This document shows, piece after piece, positions 8,677 to 17,237 of a stretch of DNA of 64,000 nt. A program made the translations under genes and the position numbers. The stretch lies in NCBI RefSeq assembly GCF_001687585.2, contig NZ_CP016537.2, positions 3,072,001 through 3,136,000 of the forward strand, read 5' to 3'. The notes under the pieces are model-generated. The model made no database searches. It worked only from the letters and a program-made list of their open reading frames with translations, and had not been told where the DNA came from. Origin of the DNA: Planococcus halocryophilus. GTDB lineage: Bacteria > Bacillota > Bacilli > Bacillales_A > Planococcaceae. Positions within the stretch are counted from its first letter, which is position 1; every line of letters begins with the position of its first letter.

Positions 8677-9750
8677 TTAAACTGTTACTTCTTTTTTATC
8701 TTTTTTGATTTGTTTGCTTCGTAATTGACCACAAGCAGCATCAATGTCAGCACCTTGCTCGTGACGTACGCCACAGTTAATGCCTTTTTTCTTCAATGCA
8801 TCGTAAAACGCACTGATTGCTTCCGGTGTACTTTGTTGATATTGATCGTGCTCATCAACAGAGTTGTACGGAATCAAGTTCACGTATGACAAGTGACGCT
8901 TGTCTTCTAGCAATTTCGCTAATTGATTTGCTTCTTCAACGTGGTCATTCACATCACGCAATAAAATGTATTCAAACGTGATACGACGATTCGATTTTTC
9001 CAAGTAATAATCGATAGAAGCCATTAGCTTCTCGATTGGATATGCTTTGTTGATTTTCATGATACGCGTACGCAATTCATTTGTTGGCGCATGAATTGAA
9101 ATTGCAAGGTTTACTTGCAAGCCTTCGTCTGCATAATCGTAAATTTTCGGCACAATCCCACTAGTAGAAACCGTAATGTGACGAGCTCCAATAGCCAAGC
9201 CTTTTTGAGAGTTGACGACATTTAAGAAGCCCATCAAATTGTTATAGTTATCAAATGGTTCACCGATACCCATAACTACGATATGACTTACACGCTCGTC
9301 TTTTTGTTGTGCATCAAAATGCGCTTGTACTTGCATAATTTGCTCAACAATTTCGCCCGCATTTAAATCGCGGCTCTTTTTCAATAGTCCGCTGGCACAG
9401 AAACTACAGCCAATGTTGCAACCAACTTGTGTTGTTACACAAACAGAATTTCCGTATTTAAAGCGCATCAATACCGTTTCGATCAAGTTGCCGTCTTGCA
9501 TTTTGAAAAGGAACTTGATAGTACCGTCTGCAGATTCTTGTTTAACCGTTTCTTTTAACGTACGAATCGCAAAGTTGTCTTCAAGCAATTGAATACACTC
9601 TTTCGAAAGATTGTTCATTTCCGCAAATTCAGTGACACGTTTAATATACAACCAATCCCATACCTGCTCCGCACGGTACTTTTTCTGGCCGTTTTCTAAA
9701 AACCATTCTTTTAACTGGTCTATCGTTATTCCATAGATGGAATTTTTCAT
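8677..9750 (-). CDS. rlmN: 23S rRNA (adenine-2503-C2)/tRNA A37 methyltransferase RlmN
   Basis: Radical-SAM enzyme that methylates C2 of A2503 in 23S rRNA (and A37 of some tRNAs) by a ping-pong mechanism. 357 residues. The iron-sulfur ligands are C111, C115 and C118 ([12 protein letters not shown]), and the C-terminal region [20 protein letters not shown] holds the Cys that forms the methyl-Cys/covalent intermediate pair. The N-terminal [11 protein letters not shown] is family typical. Promoter at 9785-9813; monocistronic with its own terminator. Confidence 0.97.
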   Translation of the reverse strand: MKNSIYGITIDQLKEWFLENGQKKYRAEQVWDWLYIKRVTEFAEMNNLSKECIQLLEDNFAIRTLKETVKQESADGTIKFLFKMQDGNLIETVLMRFKYGNSVCVTTQVGCNIGCSFCASGLLKKSRDLNAGEIVEQIMQVQAHFDAQQKDERVSHIVVMGIGEPFDNYNNLMGFLNVVNSQKGLAIGARHITVSTSGIVPKIYDYADEGLQVNLAISIHAPTNELRTRIMKINKAYPIEKLMASIDYYLEKSNRRITFEYILLRDVNDHVEEANQLAKLLEDKRHLSYVNLIPYNSVDEHDQYQQSTPEAISAFYDALKKKGINCGVRHEQGADIDAACGQLRSKQIKKDKKEVTV

Positions 9751-9784
9751 TTTAGAACCCTCATTTCAAATTTCACAATTGCTT

Positions 9785-9813
9785 ATTATAATACTAAAAA
9801 TAACGCTTGACAA
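9785..9813 (-). promoter_or_regulatory. Sigma-A promoter of rlmN
   Basis: On the minus strand TTGTCA, 17 bases, TATAAT. The -10 is about 35 bases upstream of the rlmN ATG. Confidence 0.75.
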
Positions 9814-9943
9814 CAACTATTTTTGTTTAGACAGAAAAATCTGATAAAAAAACCGTGTCATATCAGGGGCTTAAGAAATAGCTTGGGTAAAAAGAAATGA
9901 ACTCTTTGAGCTCAATTTCCTATTTAAACCGATAAAAATGAGA

Positions 9944-9976
9944 AAAACCAGGCGCTTTTAGCAAACCTGGTTTTAG
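9944..9976 (-). terminator. Terminator downstream of the first CoA-transferase gene and its repeat array
   Basis: AAAACCAGG and CCTGGTTTT form a stem around a 13-base loop; on the minus strand it runs into TTTTTC. It is the first terminator reached after ach1 and the repeats at 9990-10266. Confidence 0.6.
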
Positions 9977-9989
9977 TGGATTATAAATG

Positions 9990-10266
9990 AATTGAGCTAC
10001 ACGGGAGCCTCCGCTTTTCTTTTTGTCTAGCTCTAGCGCAAAGCTCTTCGGGTCATAAGCCAACCCGACTGTGCGGCAAAGAACGCCACTTCGTCGGTCC
10101 GTCTTATGCCCGTCAGAGCTACACGGGCGCTTCTGCTTTTCTTTTTGTCTAGCTCCGACTCCCAGATTCTAGGGTCATAAGCCACTCTAGCTGTGCGGCT
10201 GAAAACACGCCACTTCGCTAGAGCGTCTTATGCCCGTCGAATCTACACGGGAGCCTCCGCTTTTCT
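9990..10266. repeat. Array of two TAGCTC-type structured repeats (units A and B)
   Basis: Two units, 10028-10121 and 10150-10244, each open with TAGCTC and close with GAGCTA or a decayed form, with a GCTTTTCTTTTTGTC spacer between. Inside each is a long hairpin: CATAAG pairs with CTTATG, then a variable stem (CCGAC/GTCGG in A, CTCTAGC/GCTAGAG in B), then a small inner hairpin with GCGGC/GCCAC. A leading half unit lies at 9990-10024. Units of this type are common between genes in Bacillaceae and Planococcaceae. No protein is coded here. Confidence 0.85.
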
Positions 10267-11781
10267 TTATACTAATTGCTCTTTTTTCTGTAGCATGGTG
10301 CCGTTTTTCGCTAGGTCAGTATGCCACGAGAAAGCTTTTTCTAGTACGTGTGGTGTTTGTCCGCCGCGTGTTAGTGCTTCATCGTAATACTCACGAAGTT
10401 GAGCGCGGTACGTCGGGTGTACACAGTTAGCCAAAATTACTTCTACACGTTCACGCGGTGCAAGTCCACGAAGATCTGCATAGCCTTGCTCTGTTACTAC
10501 TACATCCACATCGTGTTCTGTGTGATCTACGTGAGAAACAAACGGCACGACGCTTGAGATGTTGCCGCCTTTGGCAATTGATTTCGTGACAAAAATCGCC
10601 AAGCGCGAATTTCGAGCAAAGTCACCTGAACCACCGATGCCATTCATCATTTTTGTACCGGATACATGAGTTGAGTTTACGTTCCCATACATATCAAATT
10701 CTAGTGCCGTATTGATCGCTATTAAACCGAGTCGACGAATAATTTCTGGATGATTAGAAATTTCTTGAGGACGCATCACAATTTTGTTGCGATAGTTTTC
10801 AAATTCGCCGTAGACTTGTTGCATTTTTGGTTCGGATAACGTAATCGAACAACAAGATGCAAAGCTTACTTTTCCGGCATCCATTAAATCAAAAACAGCA
10901 TCCTGTAATACTTCTGAGTAGACTTCTAAATCTTCGAATTCAGAATCAATCATGCCGTGCAAAACGGCATTAGCGACCGATCCAATACCTGATTGCAATG
11001 GAGCCAATTTCTTTGTTAAGCGCCCTGCACGAACTTCTGAACGTAAAAATTCTAGTAAATGATCCGCCATAATTTTTGTTTCTTCATCAGGTGGCACGAT
11101 AGTTGATGGTGAATCCAATTGTTCAGTGAAAACAATGCCACGGATTTTTTCCATGTCGACTGGAATACCTTGTGTCCCGATGCGTTGATCAACTGCTGTC
11201 AACGGAATCGGTAATCGATCACCTTGTTTTCCTGTATCATAAATATCATGAATGCCTTCAAACAATTCCGGCTGTGCCGTATTGATTTCCACAATGATGT
11301 TTTTTGCGTGCTTGGCAAACACAGCAGAGTTTCCAACAGAAGTTGTCGGAATAATCATGCCGTCTTCTGTAATCGACAAAGCTTCCACAATGGCAAAATC
11401 AATCGTCTCTGTCACTCCTGTACGAATCCATTCTGCCGTATGCGATAAATGATGATCGACAAACAACATGTCACCTTCATTGATTTTTTTGCGCATGGTC
11501 GGTTCTGCTTGGAAAGGTAACCGTTTGTTCACAATACCTGCTTCTGCAAAAAGGCGATCAATATCAGAACCTAAAGAAGCTCCTGTAAAGACATTTACTT
11601 TGAAGCTTTCATTTGCTGCGCGCTTAACTAGCGCTAAAGGAACCGCTTTCACGTCTCCTGCTCGCGTAAATCCGCTTAGTCCTAGCGTCATCCCGTCCTG
11701 TATCCATGATGCTGCTTGTTGCGGAGTTACTACTCGTTCTTGTAATTGTTTTGCTTTAATACGGTCAAATTTCTTTTCCAC
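10267..11781 (-). CDS. Acetyl-CoA hydrolase/transferase family protein (first copy)
   Basis: 504 residues, class I CoA-transferase of the Ach1/succinate:acetate CoA-transferase group, which moves CoA between acetyl-CoA and succinate or acetate in the cytoplasm. Marks include LGLSGFTRAGD near residue 35, SAQ-like NVFTGASLGSD, the GIGSVANAVLHG block, NGIGGSGDFARN and the catalytic glutamate region VVTEQGYADLRG. The GTG at 11781 is chosen by alignment with the second copy and a GAGAG upstream. It is roughly three-quarters identical by eye to the gene at 13116-14618. It follows a LytTR regulator gene on the same strand. Exact acceptor unknown. Confidence 0.9.
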   Translation of the reverse strand: MEKKFDRIKAKQLQERVVTPQQAASWIQDGMTLGLSGFTRAGDVKAVPLALVKRAANESFKVNVFTGASLGSDIDRLFAEAGIVNKRLPFQAEPTMRKKINEGDMLFVDHHLSHTAEWIRTGVTETIDFAIVEALSITEDGMIIPTTSVGNSAVFAKHAKNIIVEINTAQPELFEGIHDIYDTGKQGDRLPIPLTAVDQRIGTQGIPVDMEKIRGIVFTEQLDSPSTIVPPDEETKIMADHLLEFLRSEVRAGRLTKKLAPLQSGIGSVANAVLHGMIDSEFEDLEVYSEVLQDAVFDLMDAGKVSFASCCSITLSEPKMQQVYGEFENYRNKIVMRPQEISNHPEIIRRLGLIAINTALEFDMYGNVNSTHVSGTKMMNGIGGSGDFARNSRLAIFVTKSIAKGGNISSVVPFVSHVDHTEHDVDVVVTEQGYADLRGLAPRERVEVILANCVHPTYRAQLREYYDEALTRGGQTPHVLEKAFSWHTDLAKNGTMLQKKEQLV

Positions 11782-11897
11782 TCGTATCACTCTCTTTCAC
11801 TATTAGTTTTGATCGTTCGTCCCATTAAATAAAGCGTTTTCATAAGCGTGTGCTCAATTTGAAATCGCATAGCTTCTAAAAAGGGTGTAATGTTTGC

Positions 11898-11928
11898 ATT
11901 ATCTATTAACACTTAATTATTAGATAAT
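11898..11928. promoter_or_regulatory. Inverted repeat upstream of the first CoA-transferase gene
   Basis: ATTATCTA and TAGATAAT are perfect 8-base arms around 15 AT-rich bases, about 120 bases upstream of the start codon. It could be an operator; which protein binds is unknown. Confidence 0.35.
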
Positions 11929-12035
11929 TTTAACTTATTCTTTTGCATCACCGATTTTTACAGCGCGGAAAAGCGTTTAATGCTACAAAGCAGTAAATCA
12001 AATGCTTTAAGCAGCATATTTTTCACAACAAACAT

Positions 12036-12075
12036 AAAAGTGCCTGTCCGTAAAAATGGACAGGCACTTTTATTA
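12036..12075. terminator. Terminator-like hairpin between the LytTR gene and the first CoA-transferase gene
   Basis: AAAAGTGCCTGTCC and its complement form a 14-bp stem with loop GTAAAAAT and T-rich flanks on both strands. It ends the LytTR transcription unit after the repeat array. Confidence 0.75.
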
Positions 12076-12096
12076 TTTTTCTTTGTGGCAGTTTTT

Positions 12097-12374
12097 TGTC
12101 GGAGCTACATGGCTGCTTTCGCTTTTCTTGTTGTCTAGCTCCAACAACCAGCTCCTCGGGTCATAAGTCGGTCTGGCTGTGTGGCTGGAAATACGCCACT
12201 TCACCAGACCGTCTTATGCCTGTCGGAGCTAACCGGTTGTTTCCGCTTTTCGTTTTGTCTAGCTACAGCAGCCAGCTCCTCGAGTCGCTTCAGCCTTTCC
12301 TGCAATGGCATAAACCGCCATTACCTGAAAGGCTTCCAGCGCTAGTCGGAGCTACATGGCTGCTTTCGCTTTTC
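12097..12374. repeat. Array of two TAGCTC-type structured repeats (units C and D)
   Basis: Same family as 9990-10266. Unit C (12136-12231) has CATAAG/CTTATG and the stem CGGTCTGG/CCAGACCG. Unit D (12260-12354) lacks CATAAG but has AGCCTTTC/GAAAGGCT around an inner TGGC/GCCA hairpin. The array begins right at the stop codon of the LytTR gene. No protein is coded here. Confidence 0.85.
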
Positions 12375-12375
12375 T

Positions 12376-13020
12376 CTAGAACCCTAGAAGTTTTCTGAAG
12401 TAGCTTGAATAGGACTGGCTGACGGGGATTTTTACGCCGTTGTCCATTGCTAGCATGAATGTTGAATGTGTATCTGGGTAAATTTCTTTTATATGATGCA
12501 CATTGACGATAAACGATCGATGACAACGGATAAATGATTCGCGTGGTAGCAAGAATTCAAATTCTTGAAGTGAGTTTTTATTTGTGCCGGAATACCCTTC
12601 TGCATACACATGGGTTTTGCGGTCTTTTACTTCCAAATATTTCACTTCTGTAAACGGAATCGGTTTCCAGCCATCCGGACTTTTCACCGTTACCACCGAT
12701 TTCCCTTCTGTAAATGCTGGATAAATGGCCATGACACAACCTTGAAGTTCACCTTCGTGTTCAAATGGCACCGCCATCCCGTGATAAGGTACGCCAAAAA
12801 GTTCTCGATTGATAAACTCAGACGTTTTTTGATTGGCCTGTAATGCTTTGTGAGCAATAGTTCCTGGCTTGACTGGGTCTCCAGATTTGATTTTCAAATC
12901 TACTCGTTTACTTGGACGATAATATATGTACTCTTTAGTATTTGTTACAGCTATTGAAATTTCATCAGAAAACAATTCTCCCATGACGTCTAATAGCGAA
13001 CCTAGTGTAAAGCTTTTCAT
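12376..13020 (-). CDS. LytTR-family DNA-binding regulator with an N-terminal sensor-like region
   Basis: 214 residues. The C-terminal half (about 118-212) is a LytTR domain: FTEVKYLEVKDRKTHVYAEG, FLLPRESFIRCHRSFIVNVHHIKEIYP and the final KIPVSQSYSSYFRKLLGF. The first 110 residues have the size and pattern of a PAS or GAF-like domain (GELFSDEISIAVTNTKEYIYY, VPYHGMAVPFEHEGELQGCVMAIYPAF) and there is no response-regulator receiver domain, so it may sense a small molecule directly. It sits between two paralogous CoA-transferase genes on the same strand and may control them; this is inference from position. GGGAGG ribosome binding site. Confidence 0.8.
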   Translation of the reverse strand: MKSFTLGSLLDVMGELFSDEISIAVTNTKEYIYYRPSKRVDLKIKSGDPVKPGTIAHKALQANQKTSEFINRELFGVPYHGMAVPFEHEGELQGCVMAIYPAFTEGKSVVTVKSPDGWKPIPFTEVKYLEVKDRKTHVYAEGYSGTNKNSLQEFEFLLPRESFIRCHRSFIVNVHHIKEIYPDTHSTFMLAMDNGVKIPVSQSYSSYFRKLLGF

Positions 13021-13080
13021 CTTAACCCTCCCGTTTCGAATCCCTGTTTCGATTATACATGAAAATCTTTTCTTCTATTT

Positions 13081-13110
13081 AAAAAAACCAGCCCGTAAAA
13101 GGCTGGTTTC
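13081..13110 (-). terminator. Terminator of the second CoA-transferase gene
   Basis: GAAACCAGCC and GGCTGGTTT flank TTTTACG; on the minus strand TTTTTTTAAAT follows. It lies between this gene and the LytTR gene. Confidence 0.8.
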
Positions 13111-13115
13111 AACAG

Positions 13116-14618
13116 TTACTCTGATAACAACATGCTGCCGTTAGTTGCTAAATTGGAATGCCATGAAAATGCTTTTTCGAGAACATGCGGTGTTTGTCCT
13201 CCACGCAATAAAGCTTCGGCATAATAAGCACGCATTTGTTCTCGGTACATCGGGTGGACACAATTTTCAATAATGACAGGCACTCGCTCACGCGGGGCCA
13301 GTCCACGCAAATCTGCATATCCTTGCTCGGTCACCACAATATCCACATCATGCTCCGTATGATCGACATGCGTAACAAATGGCACTACACTTGAGATGCT
13401 GCCTTCTTTAGCAATCGATTTCGTTACAAAGATTGATAAGCGGGCGTTACGCGCAAAGTCTCCGGACCCACCGATACCGTTCATCATTCTAGTACCAGAT
13501 ACATGCGTCGAATTCACATTGCCGTAAATATCAAACTCTAACGCAGTATTAATCGAAATTAACCCAAGTCGGCGAATAATTCCGGGGTGATTGGTAATTT
13601 CTTGTGGCCGTAAAAGAATTTTGTCTTGATATTTTTCAAAATCCCCAAATACTTGTGCCATTTTTTCTTTTGATAAGGTAATAGAAGAAGCCGAAGCGAA
13701 CTTCACTTTCCCTGCATCAATCAAATCAAAAACGGCATCTTGAAGCACTTCCGAATATACTTCCATATCGTGAAACTCCGAATCGACCAAACCGTGAAGA
13801 ACCGCATTCGCTACTGAACCGATACCTGACTGTAAAGGAGCAAGCTGGTTAGTCAACCTTCCTGAAGCTACTTCTGTCCGCAAGAAATCCAACAAATGAC
13901 CGGCCATCATTTCCGTTTCCTCATCAGACTGTAAAATCGTTGATGGCGAATCGGGCTGGTCAGTAAAAACAATACCTCTTACCTTTTCTAGGTCAACTGG
14001 TATACCGATTGTTCCAATACGGTCGTGAACACGTGTTAACGGAATTGGTGAGCGTTGTCCTTGCTTGCCAGGTTCATAAATATCATGCACCCCTCTAAAT
14101 AGCTCAGGTTGTGAAAGATTGATTTCAATAATGACGTTTTTCGCATGCTTTACAAAAACCGACGAGTTCCCAACTGAAGTGGTGGGAATAATCATGCCGT
14201 CTTCTGTAATCTCCAATGCTTCAATAACAGCAAAATCGATTGGTTCGATAACTCCCGCTCGAATCCATTCAGCCGTCTGAGACAAATGGTGATCAACAAA
14301 CATGATGTCCCCATTGTTTATTTTTCTACGCATTGCTGGATCTGCCTGAAATGGCAGTCGTTTGTGAACAATGCCTGCTTCTGCCATTAATTTATCAACG
14401 TCTGAGCCTAAAGAAGCTCCCGTAAAAACATTTACTTTAAACTGTTCTTTTTCGGCACGGCGAACCAATGCATAAGGGATTGCTTTAGCATCTCCTGCAC
14501 GCGTGAATCCACTTAATCCAAGGGTCATTCCGTCCTCGATCCAAGAGGCTGCTTCATCAGCAGATACAACTCGGTCCTGTAATTCCGTGACTTTAATACG
14601 ATGAAGTTTATTGTCCAT
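13116..14618 (-). CDS. Acetyl-CoA hydrolase/transferase family protein (second copy)
   Basis: 500 residues, paralogue of the gene at 10267-11781 with the same blocks: LGLSGFTRAGD, NVFTGASLGSD, GIGSVANAVLHG, NGIGGSGDFARN and VVTEQGYADLRG with the catalytic Glu. ATG 14618 has AAAGGTG at ideal spacing, while the GTG three codons before lies in that site. One difference is KFASASSITLS here against SFASCCSITLS in the other copy. It has its own terminator, then the LytTR gene. Likely interconverts acetate or other short acyl groups and their CoA esters; the two copies may differ in substrate or control. Confidence 0.9.
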   Translation of the reverse strand: MDNKLHRIKVTELQDRVVSADEAASWIEDGMTLGLSGFTRAGDAKAIPYALVRRAEKEQFKVNVFTGASLGSDVDKLMAEAGIVHKRLPFQADPAMRRKINNGDIMFVDHHLSQTAEWIRAGVIEPIDFAVIEALEITEDGMIIPTTSVGNSSVFVKHAKNVIIEINLSQPELFRGVHDIYEPGKQGQRSPIPLTRVHDRIGTIGIPVDLEKVRGIVFTDQPDSPSTILQSDEETEMMAGHLLDFLRTEVASGRLTNQLAPLQSGIGSVANAVLHGLVDSEFHDMEVYSEVLQDAVFDLIDAGKVKFASASSITLSKEKMAQVFGDFEKYQDKILLRPQEITNHPGIIRRLGLISINTALEFDIYGNVNSTHVSGTRMMNGIGGSGDFARNARLSIFVTKSIAKEGSISSVVPFVTHVDHTEHDVDIVVTEQGYADLRGLAPRERVPVIIENCVHPMYREQMRAYYAEALLRGGQTPHVLEKAFSWHSNLATNGSMLLSE

Positions 14619-14850
14619 CCTTATCACCTTTCGGAGGCTTGAGTTTTTGTTAGCCTATATATTAATTATATCTTATTGAGTTAATTCTCAAGACTAGCTA
14701 GACTCCAACAGAGCAGTTTCTGTCCCTATTTCTTCACATTCCTGCAACAATATAATACGTAAAACCCTTAAGCTAACACTTATTTCTTGCAATAAAAACG
14801 GAGGTTCCTTCATTCCCATTTTGAATGGGAAAAATATCAAGTCTCTTCTA

Positions 14851-14880
14851 TTGACAATTGTTTTACAGCTGAAATATTAT
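14851..14880 (+). promoter_or_regulatory. Sigma-A promoter of the MFS gene
   Basis: Perfect TTGACA, 18 bases, TATTAT, 60 bases before the ATG. The rest of the 322-base gap between the divergent genes holds a small ATTCCCATT/AATGGGAA hairpin (14812-14832) and, near 14660, a TATAAT fit for the CoA-transferase gene. Confidence 0.75.
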
Positions 14881-14940
14881 AGAAAAGTTGTAGAAAATAA
14901 ATTCGTATAATTTTATATAGAAGAAAAGAGGCTACCTGCG

Positions 14941-16140
14941 ATGTCGCCAGACCAAAAGAAGAAGATTTTTATTTTGATGATTAATATGTTCATCGCGGTC
15001 GCAAGCTTTGGCATTGTCATACCGATTATGCCTTCCTATCTTGTATCCATTAATCAAGGCGGCATGGCGGCTGGCTTAATGATTGCTATTTTCGCCGCTT
15101 CCCAATTTCTTTTTTCGCCGATTGCCGGTAAATGGGCAGATCAATACGGTCGCCGAAAAATGATTATTTATGGGTTACTCGGCTTAACCGTCTCCATGTT
15201 CGTGTTCTATGCTTCCAACTCTATTTGGACCTTGTATTTCTCTCGTGTTATTGGTGGAATCGGAGCGGCGATGCTAATTCCTGCCATTTTTGCTTATATC
15301 GCAGACATCACGACTTTTAACCAACGTGCAAAAGGTACGAGTCTTGTTTCTGCCTCGATGTCTCTTGGCATTGTTGTCGGACCAGGCATTGGCGGGTTTT
15401 TAGCAGATTACTCGTTAAAGCTGCCTTTTCTCGTTTCAGCACTCGTCTCTTTGGCCGCTGTTATTTTCTCTGTCTTATGGTTAAAAGAATATGATGCGAC
15501 TGATGCCAATCCGGCACTTGCCGCTAAGTTAACCGATGAAGAATCCATGTTCACCAAAATCGGACGCTCTACGAAGATGCCTTATTTTATTCCGTTGATT
15601 ATTACGCTCGTCATGAGCTTTGGGTTACTGGCGTACGAATCCGTAGTTGGACTCTATTTAGACAATCAATTCAATTCCACTGCGAAAGATATCGCCTTTA
15701 TGATTACCGCAACCGGAATTGTTAGCGTGATTGTGCAATTGTTTGTTGTTGACCGCATCGTTCGCCGTTACGGCGAAGTTGCTATTCTTGTTACATTTCT
15801 TGGAGTGGCGGCGTTTGGTTTCTTGTTATCTCTTTTTGCCGGAAGTTATGCGATGTTCTTTGCTGTTTCGCTTGTGATTTTCTTAGCCACTTCTATTTTG
15901 CGCCCTGTTTTGAATACGTTAATCTCAAAAATGGCTGAAGGCGAAGTTGGATTTGCGATGGGTATGAACAACGCCTATATGAGTATTGGCAATGTAGCAG
16001 GTCCTTTACTTGCGGGTATTTTATACGATATCAATATCGTCTTCCCGTTCATTTTAGGTCTTATGATGTTGCTACTGACACTTTCAATTACAGTCGTTTG
16101 GCAACGTTCGCGTGCTGTAAAAGCATCTACTATTGGTTAG
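14941..16140 (+). CDS. MFS efflux transporter (Bmr/NorA/TetA-like)
   Basis: 399 residues with twelve hydrophobic segments, drug:H+ antiporter type. Motif A is GKWADQYGRRKM after TM2, the antiporter motif C in TM5 reads SMSLGIVVGPGIGGFLAD, and R in TM4 is present (SRVIGGIGAAM). Such proteins export hydrophobic drugs or dyes, but the substrate here cannot be named. The gene has a strong promoter upstream and a hairpin terminator at its end; the B12-binding MerR-type regulator gene follows 150 bases later, so a regulatory link is possible. Confidence 0.88.
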   Translation: MSPDQKKKIFILMINMFIAVASFGIVIPIMPSYLVSINQGGMAAGLMIAIFAASQFLFSPIAGKWADQYGRRKMIIYGLLGLTVSMFVFYASNSIWTLYFSRVIGGIGAAMLIPAIFAYIADITTFNQRAKGTSLVSASMSLGIVVGPGIGGFLADYSLKLPFLVSALVSLAAVIFSVLWLKEYDATDANPALAAKLTDEESMFTKIGRSTKMPYFIPLIITLVMSFGLLAYESVVGLYLDNQFNSTAKDIAFMITATGIVSVIVQLFVVDRIVRRYGEVAILVTFLGVAAFGFLLSLFAGSYAMFFAVSLVIFLATSILRPVLNTLISKMAEGEVGFAMGMNNAYMSIGNVAGPLLAGILYDINIVFPFILGLMMLLLTLSITVVWQRSRAVKASTIG

Positions 16141-16142
16141 TT

Positions 16143-16172
16143 ACGGGTTCTCTCAGGAGAACCCGTTTTTTA
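16143..16172 (+). terminator. Terminator of the MFS gene
   Basis: ACGGGTTCTC-TCAG-GAGAACCCGT followed by TTTTTT. Confidence 0.88.
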
Positions 16173-16192
16173 GATAGTTAAAATAAATTTTT

Positions 16193-16216
16193 ATTTTCGG
16201 AAGCTTAGCGCTCGGC
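16193..16216. repeat. Fragment of the GAAGC-type intergenic repeat
   Basis: TTTTCGGAAGCTTAGCGCTCG matches the left end of the fuller copy at 49386-49516 (TTTTCCGAAGCTTATCGCTCG) and then diverges. Decayed remnant. Confidence 0.45.
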
Positions 16217-16222
16217 TCTAGC

Positions 16223-16262
16223 TTTACGAGTCGATTTATACGTTGTATAATATTTGTACAAC
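16223..16262 (+). promoter_or_regulatory. Promoter of the MerR/B12 regulator with overlapping inverted repeat
   Basis: TTTACG, 17 bases, TATAAT (16246-16251). The inverted repeat GTTGTA-N9-TACAAC (16242-16262) covers the -10, so a protein bound there would block RNA polymerase. Autoregulation by the MerR-type product is plausible. Confidence 0.55.
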
Positions 16263-16296
16263 ATGAACTATAAATCTATAGAATGAAGGTAATGCT

Positions 16297-17184
16297 ATGT
16301 ATAACATTAAAGCAGCTGCCAAAATCTTAGATATGCCGAAAGTGACAATTCGTTCGTGGGAAACGCGTTACAATGCGATTACTCCTGCAAGAACAGAATC
16401 TGGACATCGCTTGTATTCGGATCAAAATCTGGAAGATTTGAAATGGCTTAAAATACAAGTACAAGACAACGGCATGAAAATCAGTGAAGCCGTAAAAAAA
16501 TTACATGCTTCGCGTCATCAATTCATTGCACCTAAAGAAGAGTTTTCTCAAAATGATAACTCGGAATACAATGAACAAATAAATCAGCTTTTTCAAGCGG
16601 CTGCCGAAATGGATACTGAACGCTTTAATTATTTATTGGATTTGCACTTTTCTTTATTCCATCACCAAACTGTCTTTTTTTCAATCATTGCACCGTTGAT
16701 GATTCGTATTGGCAAAGCTTGGGAAGATGGAATCATCAGCGTCGCTCACGAACACATGATTACGCATATTGTTCAGCAACGCTTTAATCAGTTTTTTCGT
16801 ATTTTCCCGACCTCGCCAAACTTGCCAAAAGTGATGGCGCTGAGCCCGAGTGGTGAGCAGCATCAATTAGGCTTGCTTCTGTTTACTTTGTTCTTGCGAG
16901 AAAACGGATTTTCTGTTGTTTATATCGGACCCGATACACCTCTTGAAGGATTAGAAGAAATGGTCGTTAAACACAATTTCAACCTGATGTGTATGTCTAT
17001 TGCTTCTCCTAAACTGATGGAAGTCGCCAATCGTTATATGGGTGCTTTATCGAAAGCAAAGCCAGAAATGCAATTTATTCTTGGTGGTCAAGGTATCGAT
17101 TGTAAGCAATATGAAGGCAATCGTTGGTGCCTTGGCACTGATATAAAAGTTTGGCAACAATGGCTAAAAGAGCAAAATTTTTAA
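16297..17184 (+). CDS. MerR-family regulator with cobalamin-binding domain (CarH/LitR-like photoreceptor candidate)
   Basis: 295 residues. Residues 2-70 are a MerR helix-turn-helix (IRSWETRYNAITPARTESGHRLY). Residues 95-170 match the four-helix cap and contain the Wx9EH motif (W142, E152, H153). Residues 178-292 are a B12-binding Rossmann domain with ExHxxG (E187, H189, G192) in SPSGEQHQLG, the motif of adenosylcobalamin light sensors, and the later GGQGID. In CarH/LitR proteins, AdoCbl in the dark makes a DNA-binding tetramer which light breaks, releasing carotenoid or other light-response genes. No carotenoid gene is in the window. It has its own promoter and terminator. Confidence 0.88.
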   Translation: MYNIKAAAKILDMPKVTIRSWETRYNAITPARTESGHRLYSDQNLEDLKWLKIQVQDNGMKISEAVKKLHASRHQFIAPKEEFSQNDNSEYNEQINQLFQAAAEMDTERFNYLLDLHFSLFHHQTVFFSIIAPLMIRIGKAWEDGIISVAHEHMITHIVQQRFNQFFRIFPTSPNLPKVMALSPSGEQHQLGLLLFTLFLRENGFSVVYIGPDTPLEGLEEMVVKHNFNLMCMSIASPKLMEVANRYMGALSKAKPEMQFILGGQGIDCKQYEGNRWCLGTDIKVWQQWLKEQNF

Positions 17185-17193
17185 TCTTATACA

Positions 17194-17227
17194 AAACGCC
17201 CTCAATTTAGTGATTGAGGGCGTTTTT
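17194..17227. terminator. Bidirectional terminator after the MerR/B12 gene
   Basis: AACGCCCTCAAT and its complement around TTAGTG, followed by TTTTT on the plus strand and TTTTG on the minus strand, between convergent genes. Confidence 0.85.
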
Positions 17228-17237
17228 GCATCGTTTT

